From Amphibalanus amphitrite (Eukaryota > Arthropoda > Thecostraca > Balanomorpha > Balanidae), in the NCBI RefSeq assembly GCF_019059575.1, contig NW_024882202.1:310001-374000 (forward strand): DNA of 64,000 nt, read 5' to 3'. The notes beneath the pieces were generated by a model. The model ran no database searches. It had not been told where the DNA came from and saw only the letters and a list, made by a program, of their open reading frames with translations. This document shows, piece by piece, positions 37,756 to 50,178 of the stretch (the stretch's first letter is position 1; every line of letters begins with the position of its first letter). Position numbers and translations under genes: made by a program.

Positions 37756-39308
37756 GTAGAGATCGATGATAAAAGCCACCGTAGGTGCAAAGAAGATCAG
37801 ACGAATGTCGCTTGTTCAGTGCATGTAAGAAGATATGATCTATCAGCGCTTAATGAGCATTGAGCAGGTCGCTGCCGTATTGATTTTGAATGAGATGCAA
37901 AGGCCTTCGCCCTTCAAACATCGTCCACAGCGGCAACGGCTAATCGTTTCGGTTTCATTGTTTTGGATGATAGCAAGATGATAGTCATACTCGTACAAGC
38001 TCACAACCCAACCGAAATAAGCAGATTTTCAGCGAACTGGTTGTCCAGTAGTCAACTATCAACCTAGTGCTGATTAAATAATTCGATAAAAGCTTTATTT
38101 CTCTGTGGTAAAAGACTCGACAGGAAAACATCGTAAACTAACGCGATCAAACTAAACCACTAGTATAGCAACAGGTAGCACGGGCGGTGGCCAAGGCTGC
38201 ATTCCAGAGAACGGTATAGGCGGAGTTCTGTCTGGCCGCGAACTGTCCAGGGTCGACTGCAGGAAGCCGGCGGGAGTCTCCGGGATGTCCAGCTCGCCAA
38301 GGTCCTGAGGCAGGAAGGAGGCGTCGCAAAACATGAGCTTTGCGCTGATAAACCCGTGGAAGTCGGCAGCTGTGGTCAGCTACACTGCAGACTCAGCTTT
38401 TCTGCAGAAAGGCCAGTGGCGAGATAGCCTTCAGATTGTCAGCAGCACCCGAGGAAGACGAAACTGGGGCATCCGGGCAAATCGCCCTCAAATAAAGCTT
38501 TGCAACGTGCTAGCATGTTAACGCGAATAGGTACGTTAGAAAGAAGTTAGCGTAAACGTATACATAGGCGCAAGTTATAAGAATGTATGCTGTATTCTAA
38601 GTCATAGCAGTGAGGAAGTAACTCCCAGCGCACGCATTAATTATGCATTGTTAGTGATCACATTTTATGCCGCTTTTATTCTGAAATGAAAACTTGTTAA
38701 TAATCCCAGTAATTTTCTGCATACGTGCCTATCAAGCCGATTTAGGCTGACGTTTTGCGCATCACAGCTTACACAACGGAATATTAACCCAGTTTAGCGG
38801 CTCTCCATCCATTATGTAATGTTGCATCACTCGTCAGAGATCGTTGTAATATGTCCCCTTTGTACAGTGCCCTTTGTAAATGACATTGAATGGACTCTAA
38901 ATCTATCGGGAAACTAAGATGACTGTTTGTACGCATTTATGTATCAGAAGTCAGGACCTAATCGCTCGCAGCAGCTCGACATGCAATATGTAAATTCGAA
39001 CGTATTCCGTTTTCACCAGCTCCACGATAATGAATGATGGGCTCCGTCTGGGCCCGTTTCTGCATGCGTCGGGTAAAGGGTTAGATAAAAATGGGCAGCG
39101 AAATTTATATCAGGGAAGAACTCGTTTGCCACTGCATCTTTTACGTACCTAAGCATGATTTATGTATGAACGGTTTGCGTAGCATCAGCGCTTATTTCGC
39201 CTTTTGATAGGTAGCTTATGCCTATCGTTTTCTTTTTATTGTTCACCCTCATTTTTATATGTATAGGATCTACGCTACTCCGCAAAATTACTTCAATGTT
39301 TGTACCAA

Positions 39309-39605
39309 ACACTGAAAACAATTTAACCCAAAGCCGGCGAGTAAACCGGTGTTTCGCGGGTACCCCTATCCGCAACCATTTTTACTACCCTCCCAGGAGT
39401 ACAATAAGGTGCAGTGTAGTCGTCCCTGCTCTCAGTGGATATGTTCGCTGACAGCGGTTATATCCGCTCCGCTCAGAGCAAGTACGACTACACCGCAATG
39501 GGACCTAGCACTACTCCTGGGAGGGTGGTTAAAAATGGTTGCGGATAGGGGTACCCATGAAACACCGGTTTACTCGCCGGCCTTGGGTTAAATTGTTTTC
39601 AGTGT
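39309..39605. mobile_element. Foldback element, arms of about 145 bp
   Basis: Begins ACACTGAAAACAATTTAACCC and ends with the reverse complement at 39605. Almost the entire 297 bp folds on itself with small mismatches, including the inner part AGTGTAGTCGT/ACGACTACACC. No protein coding and no clear target duplication. Confidence 0.8.
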
Positions 39606-39725
39606 ATCCTTAGGGGTCACGATTTAGTACCTATATAAATGTTATTATTATTATATCGTTTATTCCACTAACCACGATTATCGGGTGGGCGTTACAGTGG
39701 AACATTATATAGGTATAATTACCTA

Positions 39726-40619
39726 GGGGAAGTTGGGGCAATGCCGGAGTTGGGGCAAAGCCGAAATTCGAGATATTTCGAAAACCGTACGACATGGATG
39801 CCACCTGTCAGTGATGCTCTGAATCTTAACTGACTACAGTTATCGCATGTTTGTTACGAGTCGTCATTCGGAATGCTTCGGCTGTGAGGGCGCCAAGAGC
39901 GTTTTCAAGGTACGTTTCCCTTGTACTACATGCGCCTTTGAAGCTGCATTTCTCACTCATTATGCTACCGTTTGTCTGGCCAATTCGGTCAAGTAATCTT
40001 CAGCATGTCTTTGCATAAGTGTGCTGCCTATTTGAAATTTATACAGCACGTTGAAAAGTAATAGGCCTGCAAATGAAAGTATGGCTGGCTGGGGTAATGC
40101 CGAAAATGTGCAATTACGCACGTTAATTAAAGCACGCTACGTGGACTTTACTGCTGTAGAATAACTACGCGTATTTTTAGTCACACAAATTACACTTTCA
40201 ACCGACACAACGGCCTGTTACCTATAAGGAATGATGTACCTGGCATTTTCTTATTTTATCACACAATTATAACTTCCAGTGTGCACCAAGCATCCTCAAG
40301 ATCTTAAACGCGTGTAAACTTTGATGAATTCTGGATAAAGTTTGAGATAAAATGGCAAAACATCAATGACAGCATTCCCCGTAGATCCTTTCTCCCATTT
40401 TCGGCTTTCCCCGCAGTCCGGGGCAACGCCGAAAAAGTCACTTCTTTGATATTTTTAGTTTTTGCGCTTAACGGTATGCGAATTCATCGAATGCGCCTGG
40501 TATGTTTGAAAGGCAAAAGACTGGCCTCTCGAATGACGCCAACAAGAATTGCTTATGTTGTCTTCCTTGCGTGCTACGGGCGTCAGAAAAAAAGTCTTCG
40601 GCGTTCCCCCAACTTCCCC
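39726..40619. mobile_element. 894-bp non-autonomous element with TA target duplication
   Basis: Ends GGGGAAGTTGGGGCAATGCCG and CGGCGTTCCCCCAACTTCCCC are inverted repeats, flanked by TA on both sides (39724-39725 and 40620-40621). Inside, the phrase GGGGCAATGCCG recurs in degenerate forms. TA duplication suggests a Tc1/mariner-like mobiliser. No transposase ORF. Confidence 0.8.
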
Positions 40620-40800
40620 TATATACCTATAAAAAGTAAATACTTACATACATAAATATATGAATTGTGAATCTAATAAATAGCGATTAGCGAAGCAAAG
40701 TGACTTGAGCTACATTTGTTTGTTTTGTTTTCACTTGACGCCGCGTCCCTCCTGGAGCACCGATCACCATAATAACATTCTGTCCTGTCGGGTGTGATTG

Positions 40801-41274
40801 GCGTAAGGAATGGAGGAATGGACATAACGTGAGAGGGACGGCCGGCCGATCATCAGCCAATGTAACGTTCGAGCAGAGTCTGTGCGGCGCTATAGTTAAC
40901 GGAAGATAACGTTCGTTATATGTTCGTTAACGGGCTAGCGCCGGACAGCGGCGAGACGGTCCTCCGAACAGCCGCGCCGCCGCCCGGGGCGGCCCCGCCG
41001 GCGGCGCGGCCCTCTCGGACGGGACGGGACGGGACGGGCGACGCTTCCCCAGTGCGTGGGCGCTCGGCGCGCGCGGCGGAGATGCGCTCCCGCCCTGAGA
41101 GGAGCGTCCGTCGGGGTCGTTTTTTTTTCTCTTTGTTTTTCAGCTCGTCGACCGTCCCTCTCTCATTGCGTAAGGAATGGAGGAATGGACATAACGTGAG
41201 AGGGACGGCCGGCCGATCATCAGCCAATGTAACGTTCGAGCAGAGTCTGTCCGGCGCTAGCCCGTTAACGAACA
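40801..41274. mobile_element. Inverted-repeat element (40921-41274) beside a partial second copy
   Basis: A 27-bp perfect terminal inverted repeat starts TGTTCGTTAACGGGC at 40921 and ends at 41274. About 92 bp of the inside right end (41168-41260, GCGTAAGGAATGGAGGAATG...) is repeated directly at 40801-40893, just before the element. This looks like the truncated right end of another copy in the same orientation. (GGGAC)n lies at about 41021-41037. Because of the inverted ends, both strands give the peptide start MFVNGLAPD; this is not a gene. Confidence 0.8.
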
Positions 41275-41463
41275 TTTAGTAACGGCGAGTAACCTCATTG
41301 AGCTACATGATCATGTGGACAATAGTACCTACCCTACCTATAGGTACCTAAGCATGGCGCATGGGTAAGCTAAGTTCATTCAATTTGTCGCCTACCCAGA
41401 TAGAAAGTAGTAAACAAACGGGCATGTTGAGCAGCAATGGACAAATATATGTATAGGTACCTA

Positions 41464-41629
41464 TGAGACGGATAAAACAGCACTATAGGGTAAACGTGTT
41501 TCGTCGAGTTATGACTTGATCAACACCCTTCCGCAAATAATTGTATTGCTTTTATTTCCGAAAGGGTGTTGATAAAGTCACAGCGACGAAACGCGTCCAC
41601 CCTATGTGCTGTGTTATCCGTCTCAGTAA
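41464..41629. mobile_element. Short foldback element, arms of about 70 bp
   Basis: TGAGACGGATAAAACAGCAC at the left pairs with GTGCTGTGTTATCCGTCTCA at the right. The arms (GTGTTTCGTCG/CGACGAAACGC, AACACCCTT/AAGGGTGTT) enclose a short loop. Target duplication not resolved. Confidence 0.8.
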
Positions 41630-42291
41630 ACGGGCATGTTTATCAGCATTAGCATTAGCGCAGACTCAAAACCATCAGCACATTAAAACGCATTTTGCTG
41701 TCGTTCATTTCGTGTCATGATTGTGTTTTTGCTGCCTCATGTCAGCACTATACATGGCTGTTACACGCATGTGCGTAATACGGAATACCGACACAATGCT
41801 TGTCCTTGGACGATGGAACCATTCACATCAACCTGACCCATCTGTCCAACACGGGTCCATACAATGTAAAAACCTGGGCCTTTACCTGCCACTATAAACA
41901 AACAAGCAAGCCCGGCCAGCATAGGACGCTTCCTGATCAGAGAACAGAGGGAAAGGACAGAGAACCGAACGAGCCTGCGTTACGCGGAAGAGGTCACCAA
42001 GGTCACGCTCTTGACACGCGCAGAGTGACTCGGCGTTCCATGAAAAACAGCGACTGACGGAGGCTCCCGTGCCGTACCGACACTGAGTGACGGGGGGGGG
42101 GGGTAAGACGGGGACGGTCACGTGCTGTGGGTGGCCTTGCAGGACGGCAGGCGTGTAGAGAACCGTCAGCGGCATTTAAGAGTGGGAAGTATGGGGCACA
42201 CTGCAGAGTCGAGCGTGTTGTGGTGGTCGTGCCCTGCCTCCCGCCGTCGGTGCGACGGTGGTTCCAGCGTGGAAAAAGAGCGGTGATTAGA

Positions 42292-45200
42292 ATGGTGGCG
42301 AAATCAAGACAAATCGTGTCGTTGGTGACTCTTTTGGTGGCTGCTTGTGAAGTCGATGCACTTAACCGTAAGCTATACCTACCTCGAAGGGCTTATTTGC
42401 AGTTGAGACGGTAACTTAGAACGTGTTTATTGCACAAAATCACTTGGCTGAGTATTCAGTAATGAATCAATTGTTTTTGCCTTATTTTTTATTGGAGATA
42501 TTCCCTGAGCAGCTGCGGCATTACATAAATAAAGGGAATGTCGGATGTAAACGTTCTTCACGTTCTTCATACGCAAATGGCGCATGAAAGACCTGTTTGT
42601 TACTCGTCCTACTTTTGCTCCCGACGGAAGCGTCATTCTTGACTTCGAAGTAAATAAGGCTTCATTTTTTGGGGACTGTCATTGCATATCCTACAGCTTT
42701 GAAACTGGTTATGTCCATCAAATATGCTCAACCGGGCTCTCCATCCATCTTGCTATGCTGCATTCTGAAGAGCATTTACATGAAAAGCGCTTCAAAATCA
42801 TGCACTTGGAGAGGCTGACCTGCACGATTTACATCCTTCTAAGTCCTAAGATGAGCTGAATTGTGAATTCGTCTTCAGCCTACACCTGAAATACCTACAC
42901 ACATCAAAGTACTCAAACATCACATTATTCTATCTAGCGTTACCAGACAGCCTTTCTAACGTAGTGCTTGCCAAGACACCTATAAGAGACTGTTTGCCGT
43001 GTTCCGTTGATGAACCTCCCACGAGCTGGCCGCTGTGCGCCGACAGTGGCGGATGTACCCTGCGGCCAGCGTCAGCTCCTGGCGGCGCGTTTCAAGGTGG
43101 TGGGCGGCAGGGAGGCCTACCCGGGCCAGTACCCGTGGGCCGCCTCTCTTCAGATGAACGGCCGACACGTGTGCGGCGCGAGCATCGTCAGTAGCCGATA
43201 CGTCGTCACGGCCAGCCACTGCCTGCACGGGTCAGTGCCCTGCGCGACCGACGGCTCAGGGGATTATCGCTGAATCGTGATGTTATTCATACCGGTTTAT
43301 GCAGTATGGCACGTTTCGACATATATCAGATGTTAAGTTTTGATCCAGCCCGAAGAACGAAAGCATAATACACGGCTTTCGCATATTATCTCCTATCTAG
43401 CCAGAATTTCACGGCACCCGCACTTCATTAGCTGTAAGGGAAATACCTTATTGTAGGCACTTATCAAGAGTATTGGTCGTTACCAAGGCATTGCTAATCA
43501 TATTCGCAGACATTTGAGTCGTCTATCGTAAGTAAATGCTTTTCTTAACGCCAGCATCAACGGGAGGCAACAATGTGTTGTAGCGATTCATTTCTCGCGC
43601 ATCGTTGCTCTGTCGTCTACAACTATAGTTTTTCAGCTTAATTTTATGCATAACAATAGAGTCGATAAGCTTGAGATCAATTCCTGTAAGCATTGTGATC
43701 TCAAAAGTGGCACGTTCATGCAAACTGTCAATCGGTGACCAGTCCCTTAAATGTCTGGACAGTCAGTCCAAAGCATGTCCCAGTTCCGTTTATAAGAAAT
43801 GTTCAAGGTCTATAGCTCAATATAGCCATGGTCTTAGTGTTTGTGGTTTTGTAAGTCTCGGGAAGGATCACTTTTCGCGGTCATGTCGCGTGTAAAGTCA
43901 GCCTTGGAAAATCACGGTCAAAGCGTCTGTAAGTGCACTATGTGAAAATATCCGGTATTACACCAGCTAACTTCAGCTTGGACCACAAATGTACTAACAG
44001 GAGTTGATAATGAACGTAGAAAGGCTTGAAATGTGGAATGTGCTTTGGCAGTGGTTTATTTCATTCAATTACCTTACCTACCCTAACTTGTTATACGCTA
44101 TTCGTAGGCCTGTAACTTAATTTCCTTGGCCTGTTACCGTAGATAATTTCAATGAAGACGGCAAATTTCGTCTGTGTCGTTCTTCAATCCCCGTCTAAAT
44201 AATCACTAAATCCTAAAAGACTTATAACGAATGGACTTTGCTATGCAAAAAATAAACGTCTTTAAATTAGTTGACCGTAACTAATCACTGCTCCTCGCCA
44301 GCCGGCCGCAGCCGAGCCTCTCCGTGGTGGTTGGAGAGCACACCCTCAGCAAACAGGAGAGCTCTGAGCAGCGCCTCCCGGTGGTCAGGACGTTCCCGCA
44401 CGAAAAGTACCGCTACCCCAGCTTCAAGAACGACATCGCCGTGCTCGAACTCGGAGGAGAGGTAACCGGGCTTTGCTCGGAGTGGAAACATGGATCACAT
44501 TGGAGAATCCAGCACACAGGAGGCCGGAGGGAGATCCTTGCGATCACGAGTAGTTGTCACATGCTTATCACAATTGGCTATGCACTATTGATGCACGCTG
44601 TGCATCAGCTAAAATAGTTAAACTGCATAGTGCTTCATGGTAGTAACGTTGCCGACACACATATCCCGATGTTCTTTTTTTGTGAAAACTTTCTCTTTCG
44701 ACCCTGGTGTGTGTTTTCAGATCGGCTGGAACCAGTACCGTCAGCCGGTGTGTCTGCCCGACGTCGGTCAGGCGCCGTCTCACGGTACTTCGGCCACCGT
44801 GGCCGGCTGGGGCTGGCTCGGCGAACATCTCAAAGGTCAAACTTGGGACGTGATAAAGCAGTACTAATTGATGACATTACACTTCAAATAGACGGTGATT
44901 GTTGACTGTGGAAAACTGTGGCTACTGAGCACTATTTGGGCTGTGGTTACATTGTATTTATTTGACTTATATTCAGAGCGCGTGATCAAACATGGTTCTT
45001 TGTGTTCACTGTTCAATGTTCATGTAACATTCCACACGTGGCTGTGTCGATTCTCCCACAGGCGGGAAGCAGGCGGACGTGCTGCAGCGCGTGCACGTGC
45101 CGCTCGTGGCGCCCGCCACGTGTTCCGGCTGGTTCAGTGAGGCGGGTCGGCGCGTGCACATTGGTCGTGGTCAGATCTGTGCCGGCTTCAAGGCCGGCGG

Positions 45201-47205
45201 GAAGGACGGCTGTCAGGTGAGGACTCAGTCTGGTGTGACTGTCATCTCACGACTGACTCCAGTTGGCACTAAGGGCTATAAAAGCTCGCCATATAAGCTG
45301 CACTACCGATACAGTCCAGCGTTATTTTGTCGATCTGGAAGTGAATATGGACGGCCGTGGTCAAATGCTAAACGTTTTGCTTAACCCGCGCGGGGCTGGG
45401 GTCTCCAGCCGAACGCGCGGGGCTGGGGGGGGGGGTAAATTTTACCCCCCCCCCCCCTGTTATCTCCCGAACTAATGGTCCGATTTGGAAAAATCAAACG
45501 CCAATCGAAAGATCTCATCACGAACTACTAAAAACATGTACTTAATTTAAAGTTTGAGGTCAAGGTCAAGGTCAGGTCAAGGGTACAAATTGCAAGTTTC
45601 TACAGTATCGGCCTTGTACCGTAGTTGCCGAAGAATGAAGTCATCGACTGAGACTGATTGCCCAAAACGTGTTCTTAGGCTACCAAGACAATATTTGTTG
45701 CATACAGTATCATTCAGTGGTCAAGGTCAAGGTCAGGTCAGGTCAGGTCAGGTCACCAAAAAACAAAATATAGAAAAGGGCATGTGCGACACATGTTTTA
45801 TGGGTCATTTTACTCATAGAATTCGATAGGCACACTCAATAAGTGATATGGACCACCTCTGGATGAATTTCAGGTCGAGGTCAGGTCAAGGTCAGGTCAA
45901 GTGAGGTCAACTTTTGAAGTTGGTTGTTAAGGCCTAAAAAGGTGTCTATCTCTGATGCAGTTTTTCACGGCAAAACGAATGGTGCTATTTTTGTTTCCGT
46001 ACGAGGTCTAGAACTTCCAAAAAATTCATTTTTTTCAAAAATTTTGTGTGACGTGACGTCATAAAATCTTGAATAACTCCCACATTTTTGAACCGATTCT
46101 TCTAAAAATTGGTATGTAGGTGCACATAGACCACTTCTCTGACATACATATATTCCGGTTTTTTCGATACACTCAACATTTTGGATTTCATAATTATTTT
46201 CCCAAAAAAGTCAGTTTTTTGAAAAAAAATTTGGGCCAAAATCCAAAATTTTCAAAAAAAAAAAAAAACGAGATAGCCATTTGATAGACAAAGTAGAATT
46301 ACGTATAACCTTTTATGTTACGTCTTGATTCCTTTAAAAATGAAGATGTTAGCGGCGTTTGAACTTTTGCCGTTTTTGAGGCGAAAATGGCGAACATGAC
46401 GTCACTAAAACGTCAATTTCTCAAACATTTTCCGACGGATTTCGCTCATATTTTCAGGAAACGTGTCAAATTGATGTAAGAAAAGGTACTGAAAGTTTGG
46501 CGGCGCTGCGCGCCGCCGTTTTTGAGATATTGCAAAAATTCGCGAGGGGGGTAAAATTTACCCCCCAGCCCCGCGCGGCATACTGTGTATGCAATCTATG
46601 CAGATTGCAGGTGTAACATCTCCGCACTACACCGCCAGGCTACACGTTTCCACTTTCCAGTGAAGGCAGTGATACTGTGCCGCAAGACATCCTTATGTCA
46701 TATTTTGCCCCTAGATGGCACTAGTTACCAAAGCGCCTGCAGCTATGCTGTGCCGCAGTGATTGGTAAATAAATATTTCGCCGACAGATGGCACTAGCAG
46801 AGCGCCTGCAGGTATGCTGTGCCGCAGACCTCTTTTATAAAGCAAACGCCATCTGGTTTCAAGTTATAAAGTTATACATTTTCAACTAGGTACAAATTTT
46901 AGACAACCGTTGGTCTTCTCAACTTGTAAACCACAGCCACTCCTCTGCATATACTTACATCTAGCTCCTGCGGGACAGTCCGGAGCCGGTTGTGACGGCC
47001 CTCCGTCTCCGTTCAGGGTGACAGCGGCGGCCCGCTGGTGACCGATGAAGGCGGCCACCACACGCTCGTCGGGGTCGTGTCGGCCGGGATCGGCTGCGCC
47101 CGACCCAACCTGCCCGGTATCTACACGGACGTACACCTCTTCACCGAGTGGATTGTCAGCAAGACGCGGGCGTCCAGGGGCGGCAGGGGCGACCGGCGCA
47201 GCTAG
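42292..47205 (+). CDS. Secreted trypsin-like serine protease 1
   Basis: Exons 42292-42367, 43047-43230, 44302-44461, 44721-44835, 45062-45216, 47017-47205 give 292 residues; phases agree and sites are GT/AG. A signal peptide ([16 protein letters not shown]) is followed by a short propeptide with one Cys (VPCGQR). The activation site lies before [15 protein letters not shown]. Catalytic residues: His in TASHC, Asp in NDIAVLEL, Ser in GDSGGPL. Asp six residues before the Ser (KDGCQGDSGG) predicts trypsin-like specificity for Lys/Arg. The protein ends in a basic Gly/Arg-rich tail. It is the paralogue of the next gene; four of five introns agree in position and phase. The long fifth intron contains a TTAA-type element (45385-46578). 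Digestive, immune or cuticle-related roles are possible; the sequence does not decide. Confidence 0.9.
45385..46578. mobile_element. TTAA-associated (piggyBac-type) element with AGGTCA arrays, copy 1
   Basis: Begins after TTAA (45381-45384) with CCCGCGCGGGGCTGGGG. It ends with the inverted counterpart CCCCAGCCCCGCGCGG at 46578, where the second TTAA is missing. Inner inverted repeats GGGGTAAATTTTACCCC frame the ends. The inside has tandem AGGTCA motifs in one direction (about 45557-45590, 45719-45757 and 45871-45909) and GACGTCA motifs. No transposase; about 1.2 kb. It is the relative of 61232-62415 and 62769-63766. Confidence 0.75.
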
Positions 47206-47574
47206 TTACGGCCGCTGGGAGGGCAGAGGGGACGACAGGGAGCAGTCACTGGGGTGGACAGAGAGAGGATTTGTTACGCCGCCGCTGTGGTGAAAGTCGC
47301 AAGCAGTTCCGGTTTAGGTGGCTTGGTTCAGGTCATGATGCGTTTAAAGGGCATTGAGAAGTGAGGACTGCTTATCAGACTGCATTTCCAAGGTTATGAG
47401 GTGCGAAGAGGAAAACAGGAAAATGGCAGCGACATGTGCATTGTGGGGTCATTACGAAATAAGACATATAATGAGCAAAATAATTGTAATTTAATGCTTT
47501 GTATATAAATTCATGGATGGATGCAGGTGTATGTATGCAGGTATATGCATGTGCATTAATGCTGAATGCATGAA

Positions 47575-47580
47575 AATAAA
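47575..47580 (+). promoter_or_regulatory. Polyadenylation signal of serine protease 1
   Basis: AATAAA, about 370 bp after the TAG stop at 47203-47205, in AT-rich DNA; the first canonical hexamer I noticed downstream. Confidence 0.5.
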
Positions 47581-48372
47581 GTGAATTCGACGTGACATCG
47601 CCCTTGACTCCATGCGATTGATCTAAAGAGCTCTAGACTTGCGTATTGCTGCAGGAATAGGTATGCTCGGTGAATCAGAATAGACACTTTTCAAAAGTGT
47701 CTAAAATAAACTGCCTACCTACATCAGAACGCCATGATTTCTGCCAATGTATCGGGGAATATCGACGTTACCTAATAATAAGCCAATATTTAATTAATGG
47801 ACAGAAATTATTTTCATTTAGTGCCAGTCTAAATAACATGACGTACAATCCGACTTACTATAAACTGCCACTCCCCCATCCCATTCACACGCACAGTTAC
47901 CGGAAATAGTGTCCTCCACTTCCGTAAACACAGAGCCAGACGGGCATTTCCGCCGGCAGAGCGGGCCAGACGGCTGGCTTCCGGTGCGGCTGACCTGGGC
48001 TGACCTCTGCCCTCCCCCACCTGAGGTTTCACGGCCAGTTCAAGGTCACAGGGGTGCCATCAGCCACCTGCTGCTGCGCAGAGGCGGGGCATGGTGACGG
48101 ACGGACCACGGCGCAGTGGAGAGTCACCCCTCTGCGCCCCCCCCCCCCTCCCCCTCCCCAGCCGGAAGCACCGGAAGCCACTGCGCACCGCTGCAAAACG
48201 ACTTCCAAATGGATCGGAAACGACCTTGAGTCAAGTCCTCGATGCAAACGCGGTGTGATGCGGGCCTGTTTAAAAAAGGGTGCGATGGTGTGAGGTTGTC
48301 ACTTGGCCGAAGGACTCTGGGTGCACAGGACACTGAGCTCGCTTTTGAAGGAGTGGTGACAGTGCGAGAGAT
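47581..48372. other. Intergenic region between the two protease genes
   Basis: About 0.8 kb holding the promoter and leader of the second protease gene. It contains a C-run at 48138-48148. No TATA box at a fitting distance was recognised. Confidence 0.4.
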
Positions 48373-50081
48373 ATGAAGCGATTTGTGGCATTTCTATCGG
48401 TGGCAGTGATGTGTCTAGCTGGAATATCAGCAATGAACCGTGAGTATACGACCCAGTATCTACCTTAACTAACGTATGGTATACAAAACGTTTTGAAGCT
48501 GAAAAGCAATATTACATGCACCTATAGTTCGTTGGTATAGTTATTTGGCAGTGTTTGCATAGAATATATACTGTTTTATATTTTATAGACGGCGGCAATA
48601 TTTATAACTAAAAATGTTGCTAATGGTTATTAAGACGGTAGGTTAATTGGCTAATTTTTGGTAAATCTATTGCTAATCTTACGCCGGTTTGTGACCGACC
48701 ATTTTACGGCCGTCTTGCAGTGGCTAACGTGCCGTGCGGGGTGCGTCAGTTGTCTGGCCGCCGAGGTCGGGTCAAGGGCGGTCAGGAGGCGCACAGGGGC
48801 CAGTTCCCGTGGTCGGCCTCCGTGCAGGTGAACGGCGCTCACTTCTGCATGGGCGCCGTCATCAACAACGAGTACGTGCTGACGGCAGCGCACTGCTTCG
48901 TCGGCAAGCCGAGTGGCGCGGTCACGGTCACCCTGGGAGGTCATGACCTGACCGAGGTCGAGCCGGGTCAGGTCACCATCGCCGTCGCTGAACGGATCAT
49001 TCACGAGGGGTACCATCCCGGCACGTTTGATAACGACATCGCTCTTCTCAAGCTGGAGAACAAGGTTAGTCACATGGTGTTCGGTCGTGAGGCAGAAATC
49101 ACAGATTTTGTTTGAATTACTACATATATAGCACCGTTATTTGAAATGCTATTTGAATATCACCGTTTGAACATTGTTAAGAAATTAGATTTCGTTGAAT
49201 GGTTAAAATGACTTTGGGCACATTGGCGTGCTTAACAGGACTTTATCATATAGAGCTTCTGTCGTCCTTCGATGTCATACAGATCTGACTCTTCAGATCA
49301 GAACTGTGGCGACGAATTCGATCAGAGGATGTCTTGCAAGTGAAGTGGTTCTTATCGTTACCGATGTTTTTTTAAATAAGTAAGCGTATTATTTGCTTGC
49401 CTATTGCAGATAAGCTGGAACGGTGCAGTTCAACCCGTCTGCCTGCCATCAACTGGGACGAAGAAGTTCGTCGGCATGAAGGGCACTATTGCCGGATGGG
49501 GCTACCTCGACGAATGGAGGGATGGTAAGCTATTTTTTCATTTATTGATGTTTGAGCACGACCTCCGGTTGACTTTGAATCATTGAATTGAGTAAAGCAT
49601 TAGTTACCCTGAACTTGATTATCAAACAAATGCTATTTATCAAACCGTTTTGATGGATTGAAACGTTATTTACATAGCATTTCCACGAGGATTATGTACC
49701 TAGTTGAATGAAAAAATGATGTTTGAACTCGCTCCCACTCCCGAGGAGGGCACCGGGGCACCGCGCCCCCCTTTGATTTTGGCATTTTACATAACATTAG
49801 CTTTATGGGCGTTGCATGGAAAGAATGGGACCAAAAGTCGGCAGTGCCCCCCCCCCCTTTAATTGAAGGTGTTCCGCCGCTACTGTTTCTGACCGTTTCT
49901 GTGTGCCGTGTTGCACCTCAGGCGGCGAGCGTCCCGACACGCTGCACTGGGTTGAGCTGCCCATCCTATCCCCCGAGACGTGCCAGCAATGGTTCACCGA
50001 GGCCAAGAAGAAGATCAAGGTGGCCGCCGGCAAAATCTGCGCCGGGTACAAGGAGGGCGGCAAGGATAGCTGTCAGGTGAG

Positions 50082-50178
<97 letters not shown>

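Noticed and set aside
38147-38334. 60-codon minus strand frame beginning MFCDASFLPQDLGEL
   Set aside because: Reads like protein but has no start context, no linked exon and no recognised family; too little to call.
45557-45757. AGGTCA repeats as a CRISPR-like or satellite array
   Set aside because: The units are 6-mers with no spacer structure, inside a transposon; not a CRISPR array, and too short for a satellite.
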